A stretch of DNA of 27,748 nucleotides. Origin: a virus. The translations under genes were made by a program, and so were the position numbers. This document shows positions 13,441 to 20,025 of this stretch, in pieces. The DNA lies in the IMG/VR virus record IMGVR_UViG_3300025421_000057, positions 1 through 27,748 of that record. One strand, given 5' to 3'. The stretch's first letter is position 1; every line of letters starts with the position of its first letter. The notes beneath the pieces were generated by a model. That model was not told where the DNA came from and searched no databases. It worked only from the letters and a program-made list of their open reading frames with translations.

Positions 13441-13830
13441 TCATTTACGTCTCTCCAATATAGGAAGGTTTGCCTCTGTGGGTACGTAGATAATTTGATT
13501 TTGAGTATGTTCAAGGTTGTTGATATACAGATAGCGTAGGTATGCTTCGTTGTTGTTGAGTGAGTCACCTATGATCTTGTTTGCCTTTGCTACACCCTCG
13601 GCACGTATGACTTCAGCATCTGCTAATAACTTAGCGGACTCCATCTTGGCGTGCGCCTCTTGTACGGCTACTTGCTTGGAGTAGTTGGCTTTCGCCAACT
13701 CGGCCTCGCCTCGCAAACCTTGCTCATACACATCGTATATCGGCATGCCGTACATACACCCACCAATACATAAAACAAACATCGCTAAAGTAAATAGCCC
13801 TGCTCTAATTAAAAATTTAAAATCGTTCAT
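13441..13830 (-). CDS. SPFH/prohibitin-like membrane protein
   Basis: The 129-residue protein has an N-terminal membrane anchor (about residues 8-28), then YDVYEQGLRGEAELAKA, a long Ala/Glu/Lys helix with repeated AEVIRAEGVAKANKI, and a conserved end EAYLRYLYINNL...IIYVPTEANLPIL. This is the short SPFH/stomatin-like family found in many phages, equivalent to the C-terminal helical part of host Band 7 proteins. It may organise phage proteins at the membrane or counter host HflKC-type proteases; this is inference from the family. Confidence 0.8.
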   Translation of the reverse strand: MNDFKFLIRAGLFTLAMFVLCIGGCMYGMPIYDVYEQGLRGEAELAKANYSKQVAVQEAHAKMESAKLLADAEVIRAEGVAKANKIIGDSLNNNEAYLRYLYINNLEHTQNQIIYVPTEANLPILERRK

Positions 13831-14321
13831 ACTGTACCTCCAAAATATTTATGCAACTCCACATACAAAGCCTTGGCTTGTTGTAGCGATATGTCTCTGA
13901 GTAACCCCTCGATGTTCCAACGTACAACAGGCACTTCATTCTTAGGCTCGGGTGCTGCTGCGGGTGGGCGTGTTGTTATGACGATTTTCTTTTTCTTGGC
14001 GTTGTTTAGCTTTGTGCCGTGTGCTTTGGCAAATGTTAATAAAGGCGTGTACTTATCTGTCTTGGCAAACAACTCATTGCACACAGGGTCTCGCACCACC
14101 ATGCCTACCTTTATGAATTGCCCGATCATGGTCTCGGTCGTGACTGTCTTGATACCTTGCTTGTACATGGCATCTATGACATTTTTAGATACACATCCCT
14201 CGTTGTCTCTGATGTAATTAAATATGATTTCGCTTTTTGACATTTGCTTCTCCTCTTGTTTATCTTCTGGTTCTGTCCACTCATTGATGGCTTTTTGTAG
14301 TGCGTCTTGTAGTGATGGCAT
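13827..14321 (-). CDS. Unknown protein, possible winged helix
   Basis: The 164-residue protein has a helical segment KSEIIFNYIRDNEGCVSKNVIDAMYKQG...TTETMIGQFIKVGMV that reads like a winged helix, a Lys/Pro/Ala linker (residues 105-128) and a C-terminal helix domain. Start 14321 has AAGGAGGAG; a second start at 14243 (MSKSEIIF, residue 27) has its own AGGAG and the common leader, so two products are possible. Role unknown; DNA binding is plausible. Confidence 0.65.
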   Translation of the reverse strand: MPSLQDALQKAINEWTEPEDKQEEKQMSKSEIIFNYIRDNEGCVSKNVIDAMYKQGIKTVTTETMIGQFIKVGMVVRDPVCNELFAKTDKYTPLLTFAKAHGTKLNNAKKKKIVITTRPPAAAPEPKNEVPVVRWNIEGLLRDISLQQAKALYVELHKYFGGTV

Positions 14322-14531
14322 TTACTCCTCCTTGTCGTTGTGTCTAACATTATACATATTTTGCAGGTCATCGAACCTAGCAAGCAGGCTGCGCATCAGC
14401 CCATACTTATGGTCGTTCTGTTCAAAGTTAGCGCTTACTGATACAGCAAGGCGCAGGGCTTGGCATATCAGGTCTATCTCCTTATCGTGCAGTACGATGG
14501 ATTTGGATACATTCGGTTTACTTTTAATCAT
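14322..14531 (-). CDS. Unknown 69-residue helical protein
   Basis: The protein is not recognised: a helical core DKEIDLICQALRLAVSV and LMRSLLARFDDLQNMY. The common leader AAGGAGAAAGCAAATG gives a firm start. It lies directly downstream of a hairpin terminator-like element, so its expression may depend on read-through. Confidence 0.65.
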   Translation of the reverse strand: MIKSKPNVSKSIVLHDKEIDLICQALRLAVSVSANFEQNDHKYGLMRSLLARFDDLQNMYNVRHNDKEE

Positions 14532-14548
14532 TTGCTTTCTCCTTGGTT

Positions 14549-14571
14549 AAAAAACGGGTCAGACTGACCCG
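14549..14571 (-). terminator. 17-bp repeat hairpin, copy 1
   Basis: CGGGTCAGACTGACCCG (14555-14571) is a perfect inverted repeat around one base. On the minus strand it is followed by six T (14554-14549), the form of a rho-independent terminator. It lies 20 bases after the stop of the metallopeptidase gene. Confidence 0.75.
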
Positions 14572-14590
14572 AAAATCATGATTGCTGAAG

Positions 14591-15712
14591 TTACACGTAC
14601 GCATACACCGAGTCGAACAAGTCGATCAGTAATGTGTCAGGGTCTTCGACCCACGCACGAGCGAGTGCCTCGCTTATCCATTCATCCGTTATGCGACTGC
14701 GGTCGATCATCTTGATCGCCATGTCTACGTCCTCTGGGTACACCGCCTCAGCCATAAGCTCGAGCAAGAAGTCACACATACCTACCTGTGCATCGAGTAG
14801 TGCATCTTGTACGTCAGCCATGAAGCACTCTTTGTAAGACATCATGTCCTTGCCGTAACTAAATGAGTTGTCGGTAGTCTTGTCCCAGTTGTATGTATAG
14901 CCACCGTATGCGTAGTCTGACTGATCCCACTTGCTCTCACGTATCTTAGGGTCACGACTGGTTGGAAGTAAGTCCCAGTCCATGTGTATGACACGATCAG
15001 CAAGGGCTTGGAAGTGGACAAGGTCAAGCGACTCAAACTCGCTATGCTCACGGTCGTAGCCTACGCTGATATTCGTACACTCGGGGATGATGTCAACAAA
15101 CTCTGCGGTATCTGTATACACACCGCTATCGTCAGGCGAGTACATGAGCGCCATGCTGACATTGAGTGCATCGGATAAGTCCTGTGCAAACACATCGCTA
15201 CAACACCGTGACCAACCCTGATGTGTAATGACCGAGTCAATGCCACGCCTATCGAACGCAACCGCACGGTCAAACTCAGCGAGTAGCTCGGGATAGTTCT
15301 TAGCCACATACTTAGCACCGATGCCACCTACTTCCTCACCTTGCGTAAAGATATAGTAGCCATTCACACCCTCGTGCATCATGTGCATAAGCAAGGCAAT
15401 ACCCGCACCGTCATCGGCACCGAGGGGCGCACCACACGCAGACCATTTGGTTGCAGTCATGGTGATATTGTTCTTACCCTCGACCTTGTGCACAGTATCT
15501 ACATGAGATACGAATAGTGTGCGGTGTCTTGACTCGGTGCGGTAATCCACATGCAAATTGCCACACGCATCAATAAAGGACTTGTCCCATACCTCACGTG
15601 GGCATGTGGTTGCTATCCAATTGGTGAAGTCAATGTTGGTGATTGACTTGTGTGGTCGCTTAAGACTAAGTGCGTACTTGAGTGTTTTGTATAGTGTAGA
15701 TTTCTTATTCAT
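14591..15712 (-). CDS. M20-family metallopeptidase (peptidase T-like)
   Basis: The 373-residue protein has the full two-metal active site of M20 aminopeptidases: HVDT (H70, D72), LGADDGAGIA (D100), TQGEEVGG (E126, E127), AFDRRG (D154) and YDREHSEFE (H223). The LGADD-x-AGIA and FT-x2-EE-x-G patterns are closest to peptidase T. The last 120 residues, with Tyr-rich and acidic helices, are unassigned. I chose ATG 15712 with AAGGA over 15745. It may release amino acids from peptides or process a specific protein; such an enzyme is unusual in a phage. It overlaps the Asp/Tyr-rich gene by 8 bases. Confidence 0.85.
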   Translation of the reverse strand: MNKKSTLYKTLKYALSLKRPHKSITNIDFTNWIATTCPREVWDKSFIDACGNLHVDYRTESRHRTLFVSHVDTVHKVEGKNNITMTATKWSACGAPLGADDGAGIALLMHMMHEGVNGYYIFTQGEEVGGIGAKYVAKNYPELLAEFDRAVAFDRRGIDSVITHQGWSRCCSDVFAQDLSDALNVSMALMYSPDDSGVYTDTAEFVDIIPECTNISVGYDREHSEFESLDLVHFQALADRVIHMDWDLLPTSRDPKIRESKWDQSDYAYGGYTYNWDKTTDNSFSYGKDMMSYKECFMADVQDALLDAQVGMCDFLLELMAEAVYPEDVDMAIKMIDRSRITDEWISEALARAWVEDPDTLLIDLFDSVYAYV

Positions 15713-17003
15713 TTGTTTCTTCCTTGGTTGTTTGTTCAGGCGCATGGTCTGTGTGGTAAATGTTGCCGTCTATCTCGACAGAGTCGGTGCAGTCGTTTGT
15801 GTACCAGTTGAATGACTCCTCGCATTGCCAGCAGTCTTCTCTAAGCTCATACTCATTGCTATCCTCAGCGTAGCAGATGCGGTAATCGTCAGACTGGTAG
15901 TACTCACCATCGCTCTCAATAAAGATCACGTCCTCACGTCTGTGGTAGTCACCGTCTCTGTCACACACGATCTCATTGTCATCGAGGTAGTCTGTATCGT
16001 AGTAGTCACCTTGAACGGCAACGACATTGTCCTCGGGTATGTGGTACTGGTTACCTCTGCGTGAGTACGCATAGATGTAGTTGTTTATGCAAGTCTCACA
16101 CACGCCTCGGTCTTCATGTATGCCGACCCAGTAACCGTCACCGTCATCGTAACCGTCACCGCAATCCTCGCATGTGTTCTCATGTGCCTCACGTGTTACG
16201 CCTGCCGTGTTGTCCATCTCATACTCGCCGTCAGAGTCAATGAGGAAGTACCGTTCGCCTGATACAGACTTGAGCGTTGCCTGCTTTACGTTGCCGTCAA
16301 GATACGGTGCGACCCAGTCACCGTTGCGATGCTCGATAGCTTTGAGTTTGAGACCCTCCCAGTCGTTCGCTTTTGTATACCCCTGAGACTTGAGCCACGC
16401 CTCTAACTGCTCATCGCTATGCGAGTAGCCGTCATTGTTCTTGCGGTATGAGCGAACGAATATCTTGTTCTCAGGGTCGCTATCGTTGACTAGCGCACGA
16501 CCGACTGTGTCGTTGCCGTCCTCACGTACTGCCATAGCCCAACCGTAACGTGGGTCATAACATTCGTAGGGATGCGTAGCAAAAGAACTGTTGACCATGC
16601 AAGACCTTGGACCACGTTGCAAGTGGTAGATCATCTCGGCGGTTGTGCGTACGATCTTGATGCCGTTTGCCACATGTAATGCTTGGATGTCACGTATCTC
16701 ATGGTCGGACAAGTCAGGGAAATGTCTGCGCAGATACTTGCCAATGGTTGTAACAGTCTGACGATCTGCCTCACCTGCTCGGTCATCTTGTGTGTAAGCG
16801 ATGCGACCAGGGTCGGTGTCGGACTTGTAAGGATGCTCTAGCACCAGTTGATGCCAGTCTTTGGGACGGGCTAACTCGAACGCATCCCAGATCGCAGGAT
16901 GTACACGGTGTTTGTAGTACTCCCTATGATACCAAGGGCGTGATCTGCGCAGCACCTCCTGTAATAAAAAGACCCATTGTGTTGTAACAAGTTGCTTAGT
17001 CAT
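15705..17003 (-). CDS. Asp/Tyr/Cys-rich repeat protein
   Basis: The 432-residue protein is not assigned. The N-terminal 250 residues include a helical part and IVRTTAEMIYHLQRGPRSCMVNS. From residue about 280 there is a zinc-ribbon-like pair (CEDCG...CETC), then a run of short acidic units of the type DGDYHRREDVIF, DGEYYQSDDY, DSNEYELRED, ending CWQCEESFNWY and DGNIYHTDHA. These look like tandem beta units of 15-18 residues with more possible zinc sites. The strongly acidic tail suggests DNA mimicry or metal/protein binding. Common leader at the start; its stop overlaps the metallopeptidase gene, suggesting joint action. Confidence 0.75.
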   Translation of the reverse strand: MTKQLVTTQWVFLLQEVLRRSRPWYHREYYKHRVHPAIWDAFELARPKDWHQLVLEHPYKSDTDPGRIAYTQDDRAGEADRQTVTTIGKYLRRHFPDLSDHEIRDIQALHVANGIKIVRTTAEMIYHLQRGPRSCMVNSSFATHPYECYDPRYGWAMAVREDGNDTVGRALVNDSDPENKIFVRSYRKNNDGYSHSDEQLEAWLKSQGYTKANDWEGLKLKAIEHRNGDWVAPYLDGNVKQATLKSVSGERYFLIDSDGEYEMDNTAGVTREAHENTCEDCGDGYDDGDGYWVGIHEDRGVCETCINNYIYAYSRRGNQYHIPEDNVVAVQGDYYDTDYLDDNEIVCDRDGDYHRREDVIFIESDGEYYQSDDYRICYAEDSNEYELREDCWQCEESFNWYTNDCTDSVEIDGNIYHTDHAPEQTTKEETNE

Positions 17004-17173
17004 TTGCTTTCTCCTTTTAGTGTTTTAATGATCAATGCTTTTGCTTCCTTGATTGTGTCGAAACAGTTGTCACCGTTCTCATCCTCCAAGTAGGTATCGT
17101 TTGGCACATCGAGCGCCATGAACCCATTGCTCGTTTCTTGGATTTGATATTTCAAAACAGTTTGTTCACTCAT
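17000..17173 (-). CDS. 57-residue protein
   Basis: The frame from ATG 17173, with leader AAGGAGAAAGCAAATG, encodes MSEQTVLKYQIQETSNG, an acidic middle (YLEDENGDN) and the end IKTLKGESK. The last five codons are themselves the SD leader of the next gene, with an ATGA overlap. No family is recognised; a small alpha/beta fold with FDTIKEAKALI is likely. Confidence 0.75.
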   Translation of the reverse strand: MSEQTVLKYQIQETSNGFMALDVPNDTYLEDENGDNCFDTIKEAKALIIKTLKGESK

Positions 17174-17203
17174 TTGCTTTCTCCTTTGTGGTTAGTGTTT
17201 TAC

Positions 17204-17225
17204 AAAAACGGGTCAGTCTGACCCG
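17204..17225 (-). terminator. 17-bp repeat hairpin, copy 2
   Basis: CGGGTCAGTCTGACCCG (17209-17225) followed on the minus strand by five T (17208-17204). The stop codon of the 238-residue gene (17213-17215) lies inside the stem, and the arm encodes its final FGSD. Confidence 0.75.
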
Positions 17226-17929
17226 AAATCTTCTAGCCCATGCCACGTGTGTGGCACGGCATCGCTTGGCTTTAGCTGCTCGATGATCGTGATTGCTTGC
17301 TTCATCTGCGCTATGCGACTGGCTCGCTCCTCGGTAGGCTCGATCAGTTGCTCGGTCTCAGCGTTGCCCAGTTCCTTTTGGGTACGGACAAGCAGAGTTT
17401 GTTTCTGTTTGGTATTGGGTCGCTTGGTTCTTTGGAACGGTACTTTGCGCTTAGTCTTTGGTGCGTGGGGTATCGCCTCGAATAGCATGGCTATCTCTGT
17501 GCGCTTGGATGTGGGTATCCAATCCGTCCAATGATCTCCGTTGTTGGGGATGTCTGCATCTTTGGCTATGGTAGACGGGGTCATCGGCTTATCTGTCTCC
17601 TCATCTCTAAGCAACTGGAGTGCCTCAAATTTAATCAACAGTTTCTCCATCAGTTTGATGTACGCACTAAACGCAACATCTCGCTCGGGTTTGTGTTTGC
17701 CGTCATGCTTTGCCCCGACCTTGGCGTTGGAGAGTTCGTACTTGAGTGGTGAGATGAGCCGTGACCATAACTTTCTGTGTTGTAGTCTTAGCATCTTGTC
17801 TGACCTCTGCGCTTTCTTTGCTTTGAGTATCTCTGCTTTCTTTTGTTCGAGTGCATCAGGTTGTGCTATGCGTTTGCTTAGTCTGTTGTGCAACTCTTGC
17901 GGTTTCATTTGCATGTAAGTTTTTGTCAT
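17213..17929 (-). CDS. Unknown basic protein ending in hairpin-encoded FGSD
   Basis: The 238-residue protein is Lys/Arg/Gln-rich and helical, with MKPQELHNRLSKRI, a central LMEKLLIKFEALQLL helix, a very basic KTKRKVPFQRTKRPNTKQK region (about 158-176) and a C-terminal helix. It has no recognised domain; nucleic-acid binding is likely from the charge. Its last four residues and stop are encoded by the repeated hairpin, tying translation termination to the terminator stem. AAAGGA precedes the start. Confidence 0.7.
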   Translation of the reverse strand: MTKTYMQMKPQELHNRLSKRIAQPDALEQKKAEILKAKKAQRSDKMLRLQHRKLWSRLISPLKYELSNAKVGAKHDGKHKPERDVAFSAYIKLMEKLLIKFEALQLLRDEETDKPMTPSTIAKDADIPNNGDHWTDWIPTSKRTEIAMLFEAIPHAPKTKRKVPFQRTKRPNTKQKQTLLVRTQKELGNAETEQLIEPTEERASRIAQMKQAITIIEQLKPSDAVPHTWHGLEDFGSD

Positions 17930-17943
17930 GATTAAAATCCTTT

Positions 17944-18123
17944 TTAGGTTATTAGTCTTTGGTGGTGTCTAAGACTACTCATTGTGCCACAACTTTGGAC
18001 AGTTGGGAAGCCCCTTGAATACTGCGTTTGTGCCACTTCTGTCCGACATATATATCGTTTTAAAAGAACACTAAAGCCAAAGTAAAACAAAGAATGTCCG
18101 AACCAAATAAAGAATGAACACAT
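17944..18123 (-). CDS. Possible 59-residue membrane protein
   Basis: The frame from ATG 18123 encodes MCSFFIWFGHSLFYFGFSVL, a hydrophobic segment, then a basic stretch with two more cysteines, ending HHQRLIT. AGGAG lies 11 bases upstream, a little far. It ends 15 bases before the next start and fills an otherwise long gap. Composition (Phe/Cys-rich) could also reflect chance in AT-rich DNA, so confidence is low. Confidence 0.35.
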   Translation of the reverse strand: MCSFFIWFGHSLFYFGFSVLLKRYICRTEVAQTQYSRGFPTVQSCGTMSSLRHHQRLIT

Positions 18124-18235
18124 ATATAAATACTCTCCTATATATAAATATATATTTAAATAGATAAGTAAGTAAGACAGTTTTTAAGGACACGCAATAA
18201 CTACGGGGCTTGGCGACTGTCGGAAGTTAAGTCTG

Positions 18236-18280
18236 GTTGCTTAATCATGGATAGCTAATTTTTGAGTGTGATTAAGCAAC
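18236..18280. repeat. 12-bp perfect inverted repeat
   Basis: GTTGCTTAATCA (18236-18247) and TGATTAAGCAAC (18269-18280) are exact reverse complements separated by 21 bases. A further ACTAAGCAAC follows at 18287. It may be an operator, an RNA hairpin in the leader, or part of an origin. Confidence 0.6.
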
Positions 18281-18296
18281 TTTAAGACTAAGCAAC

Positions 18297-18319
18297 AAAA
18301 AACGGGTCAGTCTGACCCG
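18297..18319 (-). terminator. 17-bp repeat hairpin, copy 3
   Basis: CGGGTCAGTCTGACCCG (18303-18319), identical to copy 2, followed on the minus strand by six T (18302-18297). It contains the stop (18307-18309) and encodes the final GSD of the clamp-motif protein. Confidence 0.75.
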
Positions 18320-18522
18320 AAAAGATCGAGTTGCTTTGGTGCTTGGGTATACCATGCTTGGTAGTCTGACTCGGTCTCGAACACTAAGCCACGTTCCATG
18401 AGGTTGTGTTTCTTAAACACGTAGACCATGTGTTGCTTGTTGGGTGAGGGCTTGTAGTGTTGCACGTGGTAGTGCGTTGAGCCGATGGTGATTGTGCCGT
18501 GGTAGGTGATGGTTGGTTTCAT
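18307..18522 (-). CDS. Small protein with C-terminal QLDLF clamp motif
   Basis: The 71-residue protein has a beta-rich N-terminal part (MKPTITYHGTITIGSTHYHV), a basic middle (VYVFKKHN) and the end APKQLDLFGSD. QLDLF (64-68) is a perfect beta-clamp-binding pentapeptide, followed only by GSD, which is encoded by hairpin copy 3. AGGAG supports the start. It may bind the host DnaN clamp, like the protein at 11-196, to which it is otherwise unlike. Confidence 0.75.
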   Translation of the reverse strand: MKPTITYHGTITIGSTHYHVQHYKPSPNKQHMVYVFKKHNLMERGLVFETESDYQAWYTQAPKQLDLFGSD

Positions 18523-18523
18523 G

Positions 18524-18754
18524 TTAGCTCCTGTTGTTGAGTTCTAGTAGTTGTGCTTCGGTCTTACCCTCTAGGTATTCGACCATGCTTTTCTTGGATG
18601 TCCAGCAATTAAGCTCGGTGTCTAAGTGGTTGAATAGTTGCCATTGTTTGTCCGCTCCGATTACCTTGAAACCTACAACCCCAATGGGGTGTGAGGGTGT
18701 TTTGAATAGCACGTGGTACGTGCCTCGTCTGTGTCGTTTGACTATTGCTTTCAT
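18524..18754 (-). CDS. Unknown 76-residue protein
   Basis: The protein is not recognised. It opens MKAIVKRHRRGTYHVLF (basic, beta-like), has GVVGFKVIGADKQWQLF and ends in a helix EYLEGKTEAQLLEL. GGAG precedes the start. One base separates it from the clamp-motif gene, suggesting co-translation. Confidence 0.65.
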   Translation of the reverse strand: MKAIVKRHRRGTYHVLFKTPSHPIGVVGFKVIGADKQWQLFNHLDTELNCWTSKKSMVEYLEGKTEAQLLELNNRS

Positions 18755-18756
18755 GG

Positions 18757-18990
18757 TTACTCTCCAAAGGTTACAAATACTACGTGAGCGATACCGCTCG
18801 GGTAAATGGCGATCATGTCACCAAACTTTTCTACTCTCGCTTTGATGCCCGATAGACCTGCCCAAGCCTTAGCCCTACGGACAAGACTAAGATCGGATAC
18901 GTTATCAGGTAGGGCTTGCGTATGCCTACGCACCCATGAGTAGTTGGATTCGCCTGCAAATGTGTCTGTGTGTTCAAAGTGTACTTGCAT
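18757..18990 (-). CDS. Unknown 77-residue protein
   Basis: The protein is not recognised. It includes LVRRAKAWAGLSGIKARVEKF and a beta-like end MIAIYPSGIAHVVFVTFGE. GAGGAG is upstream of ATG 18990. It lies 2 bases from the next gene in the same direction, within a run of four short genes. Confidence 0.65.
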   Translation of the reverse strand: MQVHFEHTDTFAGESNYSWVRRHTQALPDNVSDLSLVRRAKAWAGLSGIKARVEKFGDMIAIYPSGIAHVVFVTFGE

Positions 18991-18992
18991 GA

Positions 18993-19133
18993 TTAAAACT
19001 CCTCGTTAAGAATACGGATTACCTCGGCATCGTCTCGATCTTTAAGAGCTTCGCAAAGCTCGTCATTTTCAAGGGCAAGTTGAGGGTCAATGGTGCGCTC
19101 GGCACACTCGGACATGAATTCTGTTTTAGTCAT
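18993..19133 (-). CDS. 46-residue acidic protein
   Basis: The frame from ATG 19133 with GGAG 6 bases upstream encodes MTKTEFMSECAERTIDPQ, then LALENDELCEAL and the end VIRILNEEF. It is acidic and helical, of a type frequent among small phage proteins. The stop is 2 bases from the next start. Function unknown. Confidence 0.7.
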   Translation of the reverse strand: MTKTEFMSECAERTIDPQLALENDELCEALKDRDDAEVIRILNEEF

Positions 19134-19172
19134 AGTGATCTCCAATTAAAAAGGTTAGACAAGGAATGGAAC

Positions 19173-19199
19173 AGCGCAGAGACCTCGCATCTTTGCGCT
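19173..19199 (-). other. Leader hairpin
   Basis: AGCGCA (19173-19178) and TGCGCT (19194-19199) form a 6-bp stem in the untranslated gap between hairpin copy 4 and the 46-codon gene. The half-site GTTAGACAA (19154) lies nearby. A transcript leader structure is possible. Confidence 0.35.
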
Positions 19200-19205
19200 C
19201 GAAAT

Positions 19206-19227
19206 AAAAACGGGTCAGACTGACCCG
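19206..19227 (-). terminator. 17-bp repeat hairpin, copy 4
   Basis: CGGGTCAGACTGACCCG (19211-19227), identical to copy 1, followed on the minus strand by five T (19210-19206). It starts 4 bases after the stop of the first leftward gene. Confidence 0.78.
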
Positions 19228-19231
19228 AAAA

Positions 19232-19666
19232 TTACTTAGTCATCGCTTTGATCTGTGCGAGTGCCTCAGCATGATACGCTTTGATCTCATCAATGCTCAG
19301 ACCTTGGTAGAGTTGCACAAAGGCTTTGACCTTAGTCTTACTGACCTTGATCTCCTCGGTGCGATCTGATGTATTTGCCTTAGTCTCGGCATGCCTGGTA
19401 GTGCCTTGTAGCATGAGCATGATGTCACGTACAACAGTCTTGGTTTTCTCATACTGTTTGTGTTTGCTATCTAGCATTACCTTGCCTGTTGATTCGCTCA
19501 CGTTGAATTTGCACTTAGTCTTAGAGCATGCCCACTCGATCACAATGGGTCTGCACTCCTCGACTGTTGCGTATCCTGCGTCTCGCATACCCTTGATGAG
19601 TTGGACACGTGCAGTAGCAAACGTGTTGAGTGTTGTAAAGGCTTGTTGTTTGTTTTGAATTGTCAT
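19232..19666 (-). CDS. Unknown 144-residue protein, first leftward gene
   Basis: The protein is not recognised. It is helical and basic, with a central Cys pair (WACSKTKCKF) and long charged helices, ending YHAEALAQIKAMTK. AGGAGAAAGC is the leader. As the first gene after the leftward promoter it is probably made early and could be a regulator or host-takeover protein. It is followed at once by hairpin copy 4, which could limit transcription of the next genes. Confidence 0.7.
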   Translation of the reverse strand: MTIQNKQQAFTTLNTFATARVQLIKGMRDAGYATVEECRPIVIEWACSKTKCKFNVSESTGKVMLDSKHKQYEKTKTVVRDIMLMLQGTTRHAETKANTSDRTEEIKVSKTKVKAFVQLYQGLSIDEIKAYHAEALAQIKAMTK

Positions 19667-19768
19667 AATGCTTTCTCCTAAAAGTTAATGAATGTCAACG
19701 GCTCTCACCTATTGACAATTCCATTGTAGAACAAGGGGGTATTTGATCGCCTCGAACTGGGTACTTTA

Positions 19769-19790
19769 GGGTCAGTTTGACCCATTTTTT
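19769..19790 (+). terminator. Variant repeat hairpin, opposite orientation
   Basis: GGGTCAGTTTGACCC (19769-19783) then A and six T (19785-19790) on the plus strand. It is the same stem as the four minus-strand copies with one loop change but inverted, so it could stop rightward read-through or serve as a binding site. Confidence 0.5.
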
Positions 19791-19903
19791 GACTACTTTT
19801 GACCCCACACTACCCCCATCCCCCTCTTTTAGACCATAGTGACCCTCCGACCATGAACACTGTTCCTCACCCGCTCCCACTATTCCTGTAATACCATAGT
19901 AAT

Positions 19904-19933
19904 ATTATAAAAAATCCAAACACCTATTGTCTA
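19904..19933 (-). promoter_or_regulatory. Leftward sigma70-like promoter
   Basis: On the minus strand TAGACA (19933-19928) and a perfect TATAAT (19909-19904) are separated by 18 bases. Transcription would start near 19897 and run into the leftward gene block beginning at 19666. The -35 box is inside the dyad at 19925-19946, so a bound repressor would block it. Confidence 0.65.
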
Positions 19934-19946
19934 ACGTTTGACAATA
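19925..19946. promoter_or_regulatory. Operator-like dyad, copy 2
   Basis: TATTGTC and GACAATA form 7-bp arms around TAACGTTT. The inner TGTCTAACGTTTGACAA (19928-19944) matches the site at 1881-1897 in 16 of 17 bases. Overlap with the -35 box suggests a regulator binding site; the helix-turn-helix protein at 154-447 is one candidate ligand. Confidence 0.55.
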
Positions 19947-19952
19947 CAATAT

Positions 19953-19990
19953 AAAAAAACCCCCCAAGTTGATTAGTGCAACGTTGGGGG
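19953..19990 (-). terminator. Rho-independent terminator-like hairpin
   Basis: CCCCCAA (19961-19967) pairs with TTGGGGG (19984-19990); an inner TTG/CAA extends it. On the minus strand the stem is followed by seven T (19959-19953). It would stop leftward transcripts arriving from the late region just before the leftward promoter. Confidence 0.6.
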
Positions 19991-20025
19991 ATATAAAAGA
20001 GGAGCCAACCTCTAGGAGAGAGCAA

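Larger units (their letters stand above)
17930..18302. other. AT-rich intergenic region with inverted repeats
   Basis: This 373-base stretch separates two runs of minus-strand genes. It contains a very AT-rich core (18121-18170, runs of TATATAAA and TAAGTAAGTAAG), a 7-bp hairpin (17953-17959/17971-17977), the 12-bp inverted repeat at 18236-18280 and TGTCCGA at two sites. A 59-codon frame (17944-18123) partly fills it. It follows a terminator-like hairpin, so a promoter for the 238-residue gene should lie here, but I see no convincing -35/-10 pair. An origin is possible from composition only. Confidence 0.5.

Noticed and set aside
17953-17977. 7-bp stem TAGTCTT/AAGACTA considered as a tRNA arm
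   Set aside because: No T-loop, D-loop or acceptor pairing around it; it is a simple hairpin.
17954-18050. 24-codon frame MSDRSGTNAVFKG in the 18-kb gap
   Set aside because: It has no SD and overlaps the longer 59-codon frame on the same strand.
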